NCBI GenBank assembly: GCA_900542675.1
Contig: UQOT01000018.1
Location: forward strand, 1-26,954
Source: an uncultured Eubacteriales bacterium
GTDB lineage: Bacteria; Bacillota; Clostridia; Monoglobales; Monoglobaceae
Reading direction: 5' to 3'
Length of the DNA stretch: 26,954 nt
The notes beneath the pieces were generated by a model. The model was given only the letters and a program-made list of their open reading frames with translations. It was not told the DNA's origin and did no database searches. Positions 13,225 through 19,437 of the stretch are shown in pieces. Within the stretch, counting starts at the first letter, position 1; the number at the start of each line of letters is the position of its first letter. The translations under genes were made by a program, and so were the position numbers.

Positions 13225-14052
13225 TTAAGGTTTGAGCCTATAATTCTTTTGCGGGTCTGATTTTATATTAATCGTGAATTGCTTCCCTGCTCGTTCGCTT
13301 ATACGGCTTCCTGTTGCCTCGTCAATTTCGATTAACTCGCTTATGGTTTTTTCACTTGAAATAATGGTCGCAAGTCCGTTATTATAACGATATTGCAATA
13401 TCTCAAAGGCTCGGTTTATTTCGCCGCTTGTCGGCTGTTCGCCTTTTCGGTGCTTGAATAGGTCGTCTATATACAATACTTCGGGTTCTTTGAACTCTTT
13501 GATTGCTTGTCCGTAGTTTATATCATTAACAAGTGTATTAAGTCTTGCTACCTCCTGCGTCCACGACATATACTTACACCGCTTACCGTCACTCAGCAGC
13601 TTTAACAATATTGCTGTGCATATATGCGTCTTGCCCGCTCCAACTTGTCCGCCTATAAAGAACCACGCTTTATTGTCACTCTCAAGAAAATCAACCGCTT
13701 TTTGCTTAATATGCTTTTGCCAATCTGTATTTGCCTTGTATTTTTCAAGCGTATATGTATCAGGGTTAGCAGCTCCGCTCTGTTTCATCTGTGTATATAA
13801 AGCCCTCTGACGAACACATATACAGTTTTTAAAAGACTGCTGACCGTTGTCGTCGAGATATGAAATAAGCCTCTTGTTATGGCAAATATCGCAATTAATA
13901 CCGCCGTCCGTGTTTTCCACAGTCTCGCTGTTATACGTTTCAATATCGCGCTTAACTCTTTCCTCCGGTGATAATTTTTTATAATCTTCCCATTTTTTAC
14001 GTGCGCTCTCAGGCATTTGCTCAAGTATGCTGTTTAAATATCCGCTGTTCAT
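13225..14052 (-). CDS. DnaC/DnaI-like helicase loader ATPase
   Basis: This is a 275-residue protein. The ATG at 14052 follows AAGGCGGCAGAAAA; the frame to 14100 overlaps the upstream gene. A zinc-binding cluster sits at C54/C57 and C77/C79 (CDIC, NCIC), as in DnaI-type loaders. The AAA+ core has Walker A GGQVGAGKT (134-142) and Walker B EVLYIDDLF (191-199), and ends with SRISERAGKQFTINIK, a sensor-like block. Paired with a replisome organizer directly upstream, it should load the replicative helicase on the element origin. Confidence 0.9.
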   Translation of the reverse strand: MNSGYLNSILEQMPESARKKWEDYKKLSPEERVKRDIETYNSETVENTDGGINCDICHNKRLISYLDDNGQQSFKNCICVRQRALYTQMKQSGAANPDTYTLEKYKANTDWQKHIKQKAVDFLESDNKAWFFIGGQVGAGKTHICTAILLKLLSDGKRCKYMSWTQEVARLNTLVNDINYGQAIKEFKEPEVLYIDDLFKHRKGEQPTSGEINRAFEILQYRYNNGLATIISSEKTISELIEIDEATGSRISERAGKQFTINIKSDPQKNYRLKP

Positions 14053-14072
14053 TTTTCTGCCGCCTTTCTCGG

Positions 14073-14846
14073 TTATAGTGTGGTACTGTGTATACCCCAT
14101 TTTTCGTTTAACGCTTCGATTGAGGGTTCATTCTGTTTAGCGTTGCCGTCCTTTTGCTCACGTTTCGACCAATTGCGTATAGTGGCTAAATGGTTTTTAT
14201 ACGTCTTACCCGTGCTCGCTATATAGCAGCTCAGCCTTTCAATGCGTTCTTGCCAGTCGTTAGGAAATTCAGATTTTAGCTTGTCTATATCCTCATCGTT
14301 TAGCAATACGTTGTTATATTCTCCGTATTTATGTCTTTGTGGTTTAGGGGTGGATTTTTTCGGCGCGGCAGCGGCGCATATATCTTCCCTATTCTTATCT
14401 ATACTATTCTTATCTATACTATACTTATCTATACTATACTGGGTATACCGCTTGTCAACCGTTTGGTTACCGTCTGGTATACCAACTGGTATACCAACGT
14501 CGTTTATGAGCTCAAAACTGCCGTTTTCACTGGGTTTTAGCGTTGCTTTTAAGTCTTTATATATTGTCTCTGTATATCTATCAGGGCGTAAATAGTTGTT
14601 AATCTTCCAGTCGGTTATCACGCATACGCCATTATCAAACGGAATTATGTAACCTTTGGCTATAAGCAAATTCAAATCATCAATATTTGACCCGACTGTT
14701 GCAATTATACGCTTTGGAGAACTGACAAACCCGTCATCATCTGCACGCATACCCAAATGAAAATACAGCGCCTGTGTTGTCAGCGGCATATCAAGAAATC
14801 TGTCTGTATCAACCACGTCAAGGCTAAACATTCTCTTTTTCGCCAT
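14073..14846 (-). CDS. Phage replisome organizer (initiator)
   Basis: This is a 257-residue protein. The N-terminal domain (1-115) is the phage replisome organizer type: MAKKRMFSLDVVDTDRFLDM, then TTQALYFHLGMRADDDGFVS. The middle (about 138-152) is a low-complexity stretch with SIDK repeats, and the C terminus has a DnaD-like helical part ending RNWSKREQKDG. Such proteins bind an origin that often lies inside their own gene and recruit the helicase loader, encoded next. The 15-base repeats and GGTATACC boxes in this gene fit that. It is coupled to the gene upstream (1 base between stop and start). Confidence 0.88.
   Translation of the reverse strand: MAKKRMFSLDVVDTDRFLDMPLTTQALYFHLGMRADDDGFVSSPKRIIATVGSNIDDLNLLIAKGYIIPFDNGVCVITDWKINNYLRPDRYTETIYKDLKATLKPSENGSFELINDVGIPVGIPDGNQTVDKRYTQYSIDKYSIDKNSIDKNREDICAAAAPKKSTPKPQRHKYGEYNNVLLNDEDIDKLKSEFPNDWQERIERLSCYIASTGKTYKNHLATIRNWSKREQKDGNAKQNEPSIEALNEKWGIHSTTL
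14391..14495. other. Candidate replication origin inside the initiator gene
   Basis: Three tandem 15-base AT-rich units (ATTCTTATCTATACT, 14391-14435) lie next to GGTATACC palindromes at 14442-14449, 14476-14483 and 14488-14495, and a variant GGTTACC at 14465-14471. The last three are spaced 11-12 bases. Iterons beside an AT-rich unwinding region inside the initiator gene is the arrangement of lambda O and several Firmicutes phages. The role here is inferred. Confidence 0.5.
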
Positions 14847-14847
14847 T

Positions 14848-15300
14848 TCAACACGCCCCCTTTTCTTCGTCTGTCAGCTCAGTAAAAGGCAGCTGCCCGT
14901 CTATTCGCCGCTCCAGCTCCTTATATTTGCGCCTTGCACTTCTCAGAGTGTAAAAAATGCTCTTAGCTTGCCGCTCCGTTCGTTTTATATAACGACTTAG
15001 CTCCCTCGCTGTTTCGGGGAAATAGTACCCGTTTTCGTCCGATACAATAACATATCCCGCACGCCGCAGTCTTTCAATCTCTTTACGTACAAGACGATTT
15101 TCTAACTCTGTCAGTTTGATAAGCTCCGACAAGTGAATTGCGTTGCTTTGCCCGCAGCCAATTAACGATAATATTTTATTTGCTTGCACTTTCTGATTTT
15201 TCGGGGTATAATAATCTTGAATGTTATTCACATTCGCTTTTTGGGGCTGCTCTGTGCTTTGCTCGGCGTTGGCAGCCCCTTTTTTATTTTGATTATACAT
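14848..15300 (-). CDS. Phage-type winged-helix DNA-binding protein
   Basis: This is a 150-residue protein. Residues 1-35 are a disordered, Gln/Asn-rich leader. Residues about 40-100 form a winged helix: KILSLIGCGQSNAIHLSELI, then ENRLVRKEIERLRRAGYVIV and SDENGYYFPETARELSRYIK. A basic helix follows (TLRSARRKYKELERRIDGQL). This protein type is common immediately upstream of the replisome organizer in Clostridia phages. The ATG overlaps the stop of the upstream gene. The likely role is in replication control or transcription. Confidence 0.75.
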   Translation of the reverse strand: MYNQNKKGAANAEQSTEQPQKANVNNIQDYYTPKNQKVQANKILSLIGCGQSNAIHLSELIKLTELENRLVRKEIERLRRAGYVIVSDENGYYFPETARELSRYIKRTERQAKSIFYTLRSARRKYKELERRIDGQLPFTELTDEEKGAC

Positions 15301-15463
15301 TACTAAGCCACCTTTCGAACGCTGATACAGGTATTATAATCCTGCGCCCGACTTGCACAGACGGGAATCCCTCGCGCTTAACCAACTCATAGGCTTTAGG
15401 CTTAGATATACCCATCTTCTGCGCCAATTCCGATACATTCATTGTTAATTTTTCAGTTGTCAC
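15293..15463 (-). CDS. Excisionase-family HTH protein
   Basis: This is a 56-residue protein. The GTG at 15463 is preceded by AAAGGAGAG with 8 bases spacing; an inner ATG (MNVSEL) is possible but lacks a site. It is a MerR-like HTH_17 protein: MNVSELAQKMGISKPKAYEL, then REGFPSVQVGRRIIIPVSAF, ending ERWLSN. This is the fold of excisionases and AlpA-like activators. The stop overlaps the next start (ATGTATAA). In satellites an AlpA-like protein often starts the replication operon, which fits its place. Excision control of element B is the likely role. Confidence 0.8.
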   Translation of the reverse strand: MTTEKLTMNVSELAQKMGISKPKAYELVKREGFPSVQVGRRIIIPVSAFERWLSNV

Positions 15464-15468
15464 TGCTG

Positions 15469-15642
15469 TTACTCTCCTTTCAATGCTTCGATTGCTTCGT
15501 AAACACGCTGCTTTTTATCGTCCGATAATTCACGGCGCAGCATACGGCAAAAATTCCCTTCGCTTAACCCGTAAGCCTCCGCGACTTGCCACTGTTTTAA
15601 ACCCGACTGCTTGATTGTGTTTCTGATATCGGTATTGCACAT
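15469..15642 (-). CDS. Small phage HTH protein, first gene of leftward operon
   Basis: This is a 57-residue protein starting at the ATG at 15642 behind AAGGAGGTGATACAA. The sequence DIRNTIKQSGLKQWQVAEAY-GLSEGNFCRML is a compact helix-turn-helix, followed by DKKQRVYEAIEALKGE. Proteins of this kind are frequent first genes in Clostridia phage lytic operons. Its own promoter lies at 15718-15746 and faces the rightward promoter for the DUF6076-integrase operon. It could act as a Cro-like switch partner. Confidence 0.75.
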   Translation of the reverse strand: MCNTDIRNTIKQSGLKQWQVAEAYGLSEGNFCRMLRRELSDDKKQRVYEAIEALKGE

Positions 15643-15678
15643 TTGTATCACCTCCTTATAAAATTTTCATTGTTGATG

Positions 15679-15707
15679 TTGACTTTTTCAAACATCTATG
15701 ATACAAT
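15679..15707 (+). promoter_or_regulatory. Rightward promoter toward DUF6076 and integrase
   Basis: TTGACT (15679-15684), a 17-base spacer and TACAAT (15702-15707). The expected start, near 15714, is almost at the start point of the opposing promoter. Confidence 0.75.
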
Positions 15708-15717
15708 GTCTTTACAC

Positions 15718-15746
15718 ATTATATCAACGACAACAAAAATAGTCAA
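15718..15746 (-). promoter_or_regulatory. Leftward promoter of the HTH-replication operon
   Basis: On the minus strand TTGACT (15746-15741), a 17-base spacer and TATAAT (15723-15718). The expected start is near 15711. It faces the rightward promoter, so the two transcripts begin head to head. Confidence 0.8.
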
Positions 15747-15812
15747 GACTTTTTGTACGAAAAATATAGACAGTCTGTAAGTCGCTGATTTTAAAAAGGA
15801 AGTGTCCACATA

Positions 15813-16808
15813 ATGAGAATGACTATGGATGAGGCTAATATTGAATATAAATATTTAATACACGGGGGTACAGCTCTGCAATCGTATGCCGTTGCACATC
15901 CTACATTGAATATGTTTCATAATGAAAAAACTATTGTAAACGGCAAGGAAATTAGAATTCTTAAATTTGCCGAAATTGGTGATTTTGTATCAAGTATTAT
16001 AAATAAATATATAGATTTAAAATGCTCAGATGTTCAAAATGTAGCGTTGAAAGTTAACGAGGCTTTTGTTATTGACGATTTCTATGATTATACTCAAAAC
16101 ACAGACTTATCCGCATATAAGCAGATAATAGACAATGTGCTATTAGAAACACACCCTACTTCATTTTCTGCTATACAAAAGTTTTTCGCTTATGCTTTAA
16201 CAAATGGAATACCATATTTTATTTATAGTTATGACACTATTAATTTGCCAGTTCCAGACTGTAGCGGGGAATACAAATCATCTGTGGTGTCGGATTTTAA
16301 AAAATTTTTATCAACCCCAGTCGAACTAAGGGGTAAGGATGATAGTTTTTTCAAAAAATACGACAGCAAGATATTTAAACATCTAATTTTTGATAATTTT
16401 TCATCAATGTTTGAATATGCAATTATGTACTTGATTGAAAATAATATTACTCTAAAAACGTGCGAGAATTGCGGTAAATATTTTTATCCGTCAAGCCGCT
16501 CCGATGAAAAGTATTGCAGCAATGTGTTTAAAAACGGCAAGACGTGTCGTCAATTAGGCTATGAAATCAAAATAAATAATGACGAATTATTAAAGACTTA
16601 CAGAACTGCATACAAGACCGCTAACGGTTGGAAAAATCGGAACAAATTAAATAATAAGAATGTAGAAGCTTTGTTTGTTAAATGGCACAAATTAGCAAAG
16701 GAGCAGCTAAGACAAGCTCAAAATGGAGATATCGGCATAGACGAGTATAAGCAATGGTTTAAAGACAATAGCTTTAGGATTTATGTCAAGAACAAAAGCG
16801 AGGTGTAG
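15813..16808 (+). CDS. DUF6076 domain protein with C-terminal zinc motif
   Basis: This is a 331-residue protein with the ribosome binding site AAGGAAGTG. The N-terminal two thirds are helical and unassigned. The C-terminal part is of the DUF6076 type: TLKTCENCGKYFYPSSRSDE followed by KYCSN and CRQLGYE, a Cys4 zinc-binding unit similar to the CGR-type motifs of small regulators. It ends 3 bases before the integrase start, so the two are co-expressed. In many Clostridia elements a DUF6076 gene stands just before an integrase. No established function. Control of integration or a regulator role replacing the repressor is inference; I see no classical HTH in it. Confidence 0.75.
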   Translation: MRMTMDEANIEYKYLIHGGTALQSYAVAHPTLNMFHNEKTIVNGKEIRILKFAEIGDFVSSIINKYIDLKCSDVQNVALKVNEAFVIDDFYDYTQNTDLSAYKQIIDNVLLETHPTSFSAIQKFFAYALTNGIPYFIYSYDTINLPVPDCSGEYKSSVVSDFKKFLSTPVELRGKDDSFFKKYDSKIFKHLIFDNFSSMFEYAIMYLIENNITLKTCENCGKYFYPSSRSDEKYCSNVFKNGKTCRQLGYEIKINNDELLKTYRTAYKTANGWKNRNKLNNKNVEALFVKWHKLAKEQLRQAQNGDIGIDEYKQWFKDNSFRIYVKNKSEV

Positions 16809-16811
16809 GCA

Positions 16812-17984
16812 ATGACAAAAAAGAGTAACCGTAATGCACAGGGAGCGGGAAGTATACGCCAACGACCCGACGGGCGTTGGGAGGCTCGATATACTACGGG
16901 GCGTGATTTGGGTACGGGCAAGCAGATACAACGCTCAATATACGGGAAAACACAAAAAGAGGTATTAAAGAAGTTACAGCAAGTCTCCGTTGACATTGAA
17001 AACGGTGTATATATTGAGCCCGAAAAGCTCACAGTTTCACAATGGCTTGATATATGGCTTGATGAATACACAGGGAACTTAAAACCGCTTACAATAACAT
17101 CTTACAAAGCGCAATGTAATAATCATATAAAGCCCGGTATTGGAGCGGTGAAGTTATCAGCCCTTACCCCTGCTGCTATTCAAAAGATGTATAACAAGCT
17201 GTATAAAGAAAATGATTTATCTGCAAAGACTGTTAAAAATATTCACGGCGTACTGCACAAAGCACTTGAGCAAGCCGTTAAAATAGGTTATTTACGTTTT
17301 AATCCTGCAAGCAACTGTACACTTCCCAGAGTATACAAAAAAGAAATAAAACCCCTTGACGAAGATATGATAAAAGCATTTATGAAAGCCGTTGAAACCG
17401 ACCGCTTTAAGACGCTATATATAGTAACACTGTTTACAGGAATGCGGCAAGGTGAAATTTTAGGCTTACGTTGGGATTGTGTAGACTTTGAGAACGGAAC
17501 AATTATTATAAACAAGCAGCTTCAAAGAGAAATGACAAAGGGCGCGAAATATTACTTTGCTCCGCTCAAAAACGATAAAACAAGAGTTATAACTCCCGCT
17601 CCGTTTGTACTGAGATTGCTCAGAGAACTTAAAGCCGCGCAGACCGCGCAGCGGCTTCAAGCGGGTCAAACATGGGGAATGAATGACGAAATTAACAATG
17701 ATTTAGTGTTTACAGATGAAATAGGCTGTCACTTGGCACATCGTACGGTATACAAGCATTATAAGGCGATAGTTAAATCAATCGGCATACCAGAAGCACG
17801 TTTTCACGATTTACGTCACACCTACGCCGTTACCGCACTGCAAAACGGCGATGATATAAAGACGGTTCAAGAAACATTAGGACACCATACCGCAGCATTT
17901 ACGCTTGACGTATACGGTCACGTTTCAGAACGAATGAAAAGAGAAAGCGCTCAGCGTATGGAAAAATATTTTAAGTCGCTTTAA
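16812..17984 (+). CDS. int: Tyrosine recombinase, integrase of element B
   Basis: This is a 390-residue phage integrase. The N-terminal AP2-like domain has GSIRQRPDGRWEARYTTGRD, and the core-binding domain covers about 68-170. The catalytic residues are R212 (FTGMRQGE), H332 and R335 (HDLRHTYA), H358 (LGHHTAAF) and Tyr368 (DVYGHV), all intact. The gene ends 83 bases from the attachment core in tRNA-Ser. It is only distantly related to integrase A although both elements use the same tRNA target. It should catalyse integration and, with an excisionase, excision between 4668-4692 and 18068-18092. Confidence 0.93.
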   Translation: MTKKSNRNAQGAGSIRQRPDGRWEARYTTGRDLGTGKQIQRSIYGKTQKEVLKKLQQVSVDIENGVYIEPEKLTVSQWLDIWLDEYTGNLKPLTITSYKAQCNNHIKPGIGAVKLSALTPAAIQKMYNKLYKENDLSAKTVKNIHGVLHKALEQAVKIGYLRFNPASNCTLPRVYKKEIKPLDEDMIKAFMKAVETDRFKTLYIVTLFTGMRQGEILGLRWDCVDFENGTIIINKQLQREMTKGAKYYFAPLKNDKTRVITPAPFVLRLLRELKAAQTAQRLQAGQTWGMNDEINNDLVFTDEIGCHLAHRTVYKHYKAIVKSIGIPEARFHDLRHTYAVTALQNGDDIKTVQETLGHHTAAFTLDVYGHVSERMKRESAQRMEKYFKSL

Positions 17985-17987
17985 ATC

Positions 17988-18012
17988 TCTAAAGGGTAAA
18001 TTAAAGGGTCAA
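17988..18012 (+). repeat. Arm-type direct repeat at the right end of element B
   Basis: Two TAAAGGGT units make a 25-base sequence identical and in the same orientation to 4807-4831 at the left end. It lies directly after the integrase stop and is probably an integrase arm site. Confidence 0.7.
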
Positions 18013-18032
18013 GTCCTATTTTTAGGCAATAA

Positions 18033-18065
18033 AAAAGCTCGTAAACAGCGGTTTTACGGGCTTTT
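18033..18065 (+). terminator. Terminator after integrase B
   Basis: AAAAGCTCGTAAA pairs with TTTTACGGGCTTTT around CAGCGG, followed by a T-rich stretch. Confidence 0.75.
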
Positions 18066-18067
18066 GT

Positions 18068-18092
18068 TTTGGAGGAGAGGAAGGGATTTGAA
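18068..18092. repeat. Right attachment core of element B in tRNA-Ser
   Basis: Identical over 25 bases to 4668-4692. It covers the encoded CCA, the acceptor 3' strand and half of the T arm, so integration restores the tRNA gene. Confidence 0.85.
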
Positions 18093-18161
18093 CCCTCGGT
18101 ACGCTATAAACGTACACAGCATTTCCAATGCTGCGCCTTAAGCCAGCTCGACCACCTCTCC
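18070..18161 (-). tRNA. tRNA-Ser (anticodon GGA)
   Basis: Read on the minus strand the gene starts GGAGAGGTGG and ends CCTCTCC-T-CCA, with a 7-base-pair acceptor stem. The anticodon loop TTGGAAA sits on the stem CAGCA/TGCTG and gives anticodon GGA. The long variable arm (GTACG...CGTAC) and the T arm with TTCAAAT confirm a class II serine tRNA. The base before CCA is T; bacterial serine tRNAs usually have G there. It is the integration target of elements A and B. Confidence 0.93.
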
Positions 18162-18229
18162 GTACGCTTTAATCAAGCTATACTATCTTATCATATTTTT
18201 GTTTAAATTGCAAGCCCTTTTTTATTTCG

Positions 18230-18258
18230 TTGACAAATTTACTCTGATGGTTTATACT
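18230..18258 (+). promoter_or_regulatory. SigA promoter of the DUF4867 gene
   Basis: TTGACA (18230-18235), a 17-base spacer and TATACT (18253-18258), 38 bases upstream of the start codon. Confidence 0.85.
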
Positions 18259-18296
18259 TTATATTAGTATAAAATATTTATTTGGAGGTATGAGAA

Positions 18297-18941
18297 ATGA
18301 GCCTAAAGATTAAATCCATCAATGATAAAGAATTTGAGAAATACGGCAGAATAATCGACGGTCTCGATTGCTCGGAGCTTTTGGAAACTCTGAGAGAAAC
18401 AACGCCCGCACCTGCCGACAGCGTGATTTATGTTCCCGGAGATGAAAATCTTGAGTCGCTCGATGTAATGCAGGTTCTAAGAGATAACGTCTACGGAGGT
18501 ATGCCAATTCAGATAGGCTACTGCAACGGTACCAACACAAAACTCAACTGTCTTGAATACCACCGCGACAGCGAGATTGATATAGCCGCAGACGACATCG
18601 TGCTTTTGGTCGGAAGCGAACAGGATGCTCACGGCGACAGCTATGATACTCAGAATATTGAGGCGTTCCTCTGTCCGAAAGGCACAGCTGTGGAACTGTA
18701 TGCAACTACGCTTCATTACGCGCCGTGCAGTGCAAAAAATGACAGCTCATTCAGAGTTATTATAGTTTTGCCAAAGGGTACCAATGAGGAAATGCCGAAA
18801 ATTAGAATTACAAACAACGAGGACAAAAGACTGTTTGCAAGAAATAAGTGGCTCATCGCTCACCCCGATTCCGACGAAGCGAAAAACGGTGCTGTTGTTG
18901 CTATCACCGGTGAAAACATCGACATTGCAGAGTTAATATAA
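18297..18941 (+). CDS. DUF4867 family cupin-like protein
   Basis: This is a 214-residue protein with the ribosome binding site TTGGAGG. It shows DUF4867 features: KIKSINDKEFEKYGRIIDGL at the start, YGGMPIQIGYCNGTNTKLNC-LEYHRDSEI in the middle and DAHGDSYDTQNIEAFLCPKG later. The EYHRDSE and ALHYAPC-like blocks (here TLHYAPC) place histidines and glutamates in a cupin-type pocket, which suggests a metal-binding isomerase or lyase related to ureidoglycolate-lyase-like folds. The family is usually found with sugar catabolism genes in Clostridia. It is followed closely by a membrane protein gene. The exact reaction is unknown. Confidence 0.8.
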   Translation: MSLKIKSINDKEFEKYGRIIDGLDCSELLETLRETTPAPADSVIYVPGDENLESLDVMQVLRDNVYGGMPIQIGYCNGTNTKLNCLEYHRDSEIDIAADDIVLLVGSEQDAHGDSYDTQNIEAFLCPKGTAVELYATTLHYAPCSAKNDSSFRVIIVLPKGTNEEMPKIRITNNEDKRLFARNKWLIAHPDSDEAKNGAVVAITGENIDIAELI

Positions 18942-18965
18942 AATAATATAAGAGAGGGAGAAATT

Positions 18966-19391
18966 ATGGACTACGAGAACAGCATTCAAAGCAGCCCAAA
19001 CGAAAACTTCGCCACAAGCGAAATACCTAAGCCTAATACATATACATCTCAGACACCTCTGCCTCAGCGCGCGCCGGGATATGCACCGTATCCCGTACGC
19101 CCGACAAACGGCGAGCCCGTTTCGGTTTTGCGCTGGATAGGCAGAATGCTTATACCATGGATTCCGTTCGTTGGTGCAATTGTAAATTTTGTTATGCTTA
19201 TTATATGGGCATGCAGTGAAAGATTTGAAGCAACCTCAAAAAACTGGGCAATTGCCGCTATTGTTATTACGCTTGTTAAAATAGTATGCAGCATTATTAT
19301 CGGAATAATTTTATTCGGTATTATTACTGCTCTCGTCAACGACCCTGCATTCCAAAGAGATCTCCAGCTGTTTTTCAGCGGAATGTATTAA
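18966..19391 (+). CDS. Small membrane protein with Pro-rich N terminus
   Basis: This is a 141-residue protein with the ribosome binding site AGAGAGGGAG. Residues 1-50 are polar and Pro-rich (PLPQRAPGYAPYPVRPTNGE). Two hydrophobic segments follow, at about 58-80 (MLIPWIPFVGAIVNFVMLII) and 95-125 (AIAAIVITLVKIVCSIIIGI). This layout is common among uncharacterised Clostridia membrane proteins with a zinc-ribbon-less, proline-rich cytoplasmic head. It is probably in the same transcript as the DUF4867 gene (24 bases between). Function unknown. Confidence 0.7.
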   Translation: MDYENSIQSSPNENFATSEIPKPNTYTSQTPLPQRAPGYAPYPVRPTNGEPVSVLRWIGRMLIPWIPFVGAIVNFVMLIIWACSERFEATSKNWAIAAIVITLVKIVCSIIIGIILFGIITALVNDPAFQRDLQLFFSGMY

Positions 19392-19402
19392 TATCGTTCT
19401 TT

Positions 19403-19437
19403 AATATAAATGGGGCTGTTTGATTTATATTTTATTC
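19403..19437. terminator. Possible bidirectional terminator
   Basis: AATATAAAT and ATTTATATT are perfectly complementary, with a loop of 11 bases and a T-rich end. It lies between two convergent genes. The stem is AT only, so it may be weak. Confidence 0.4.
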
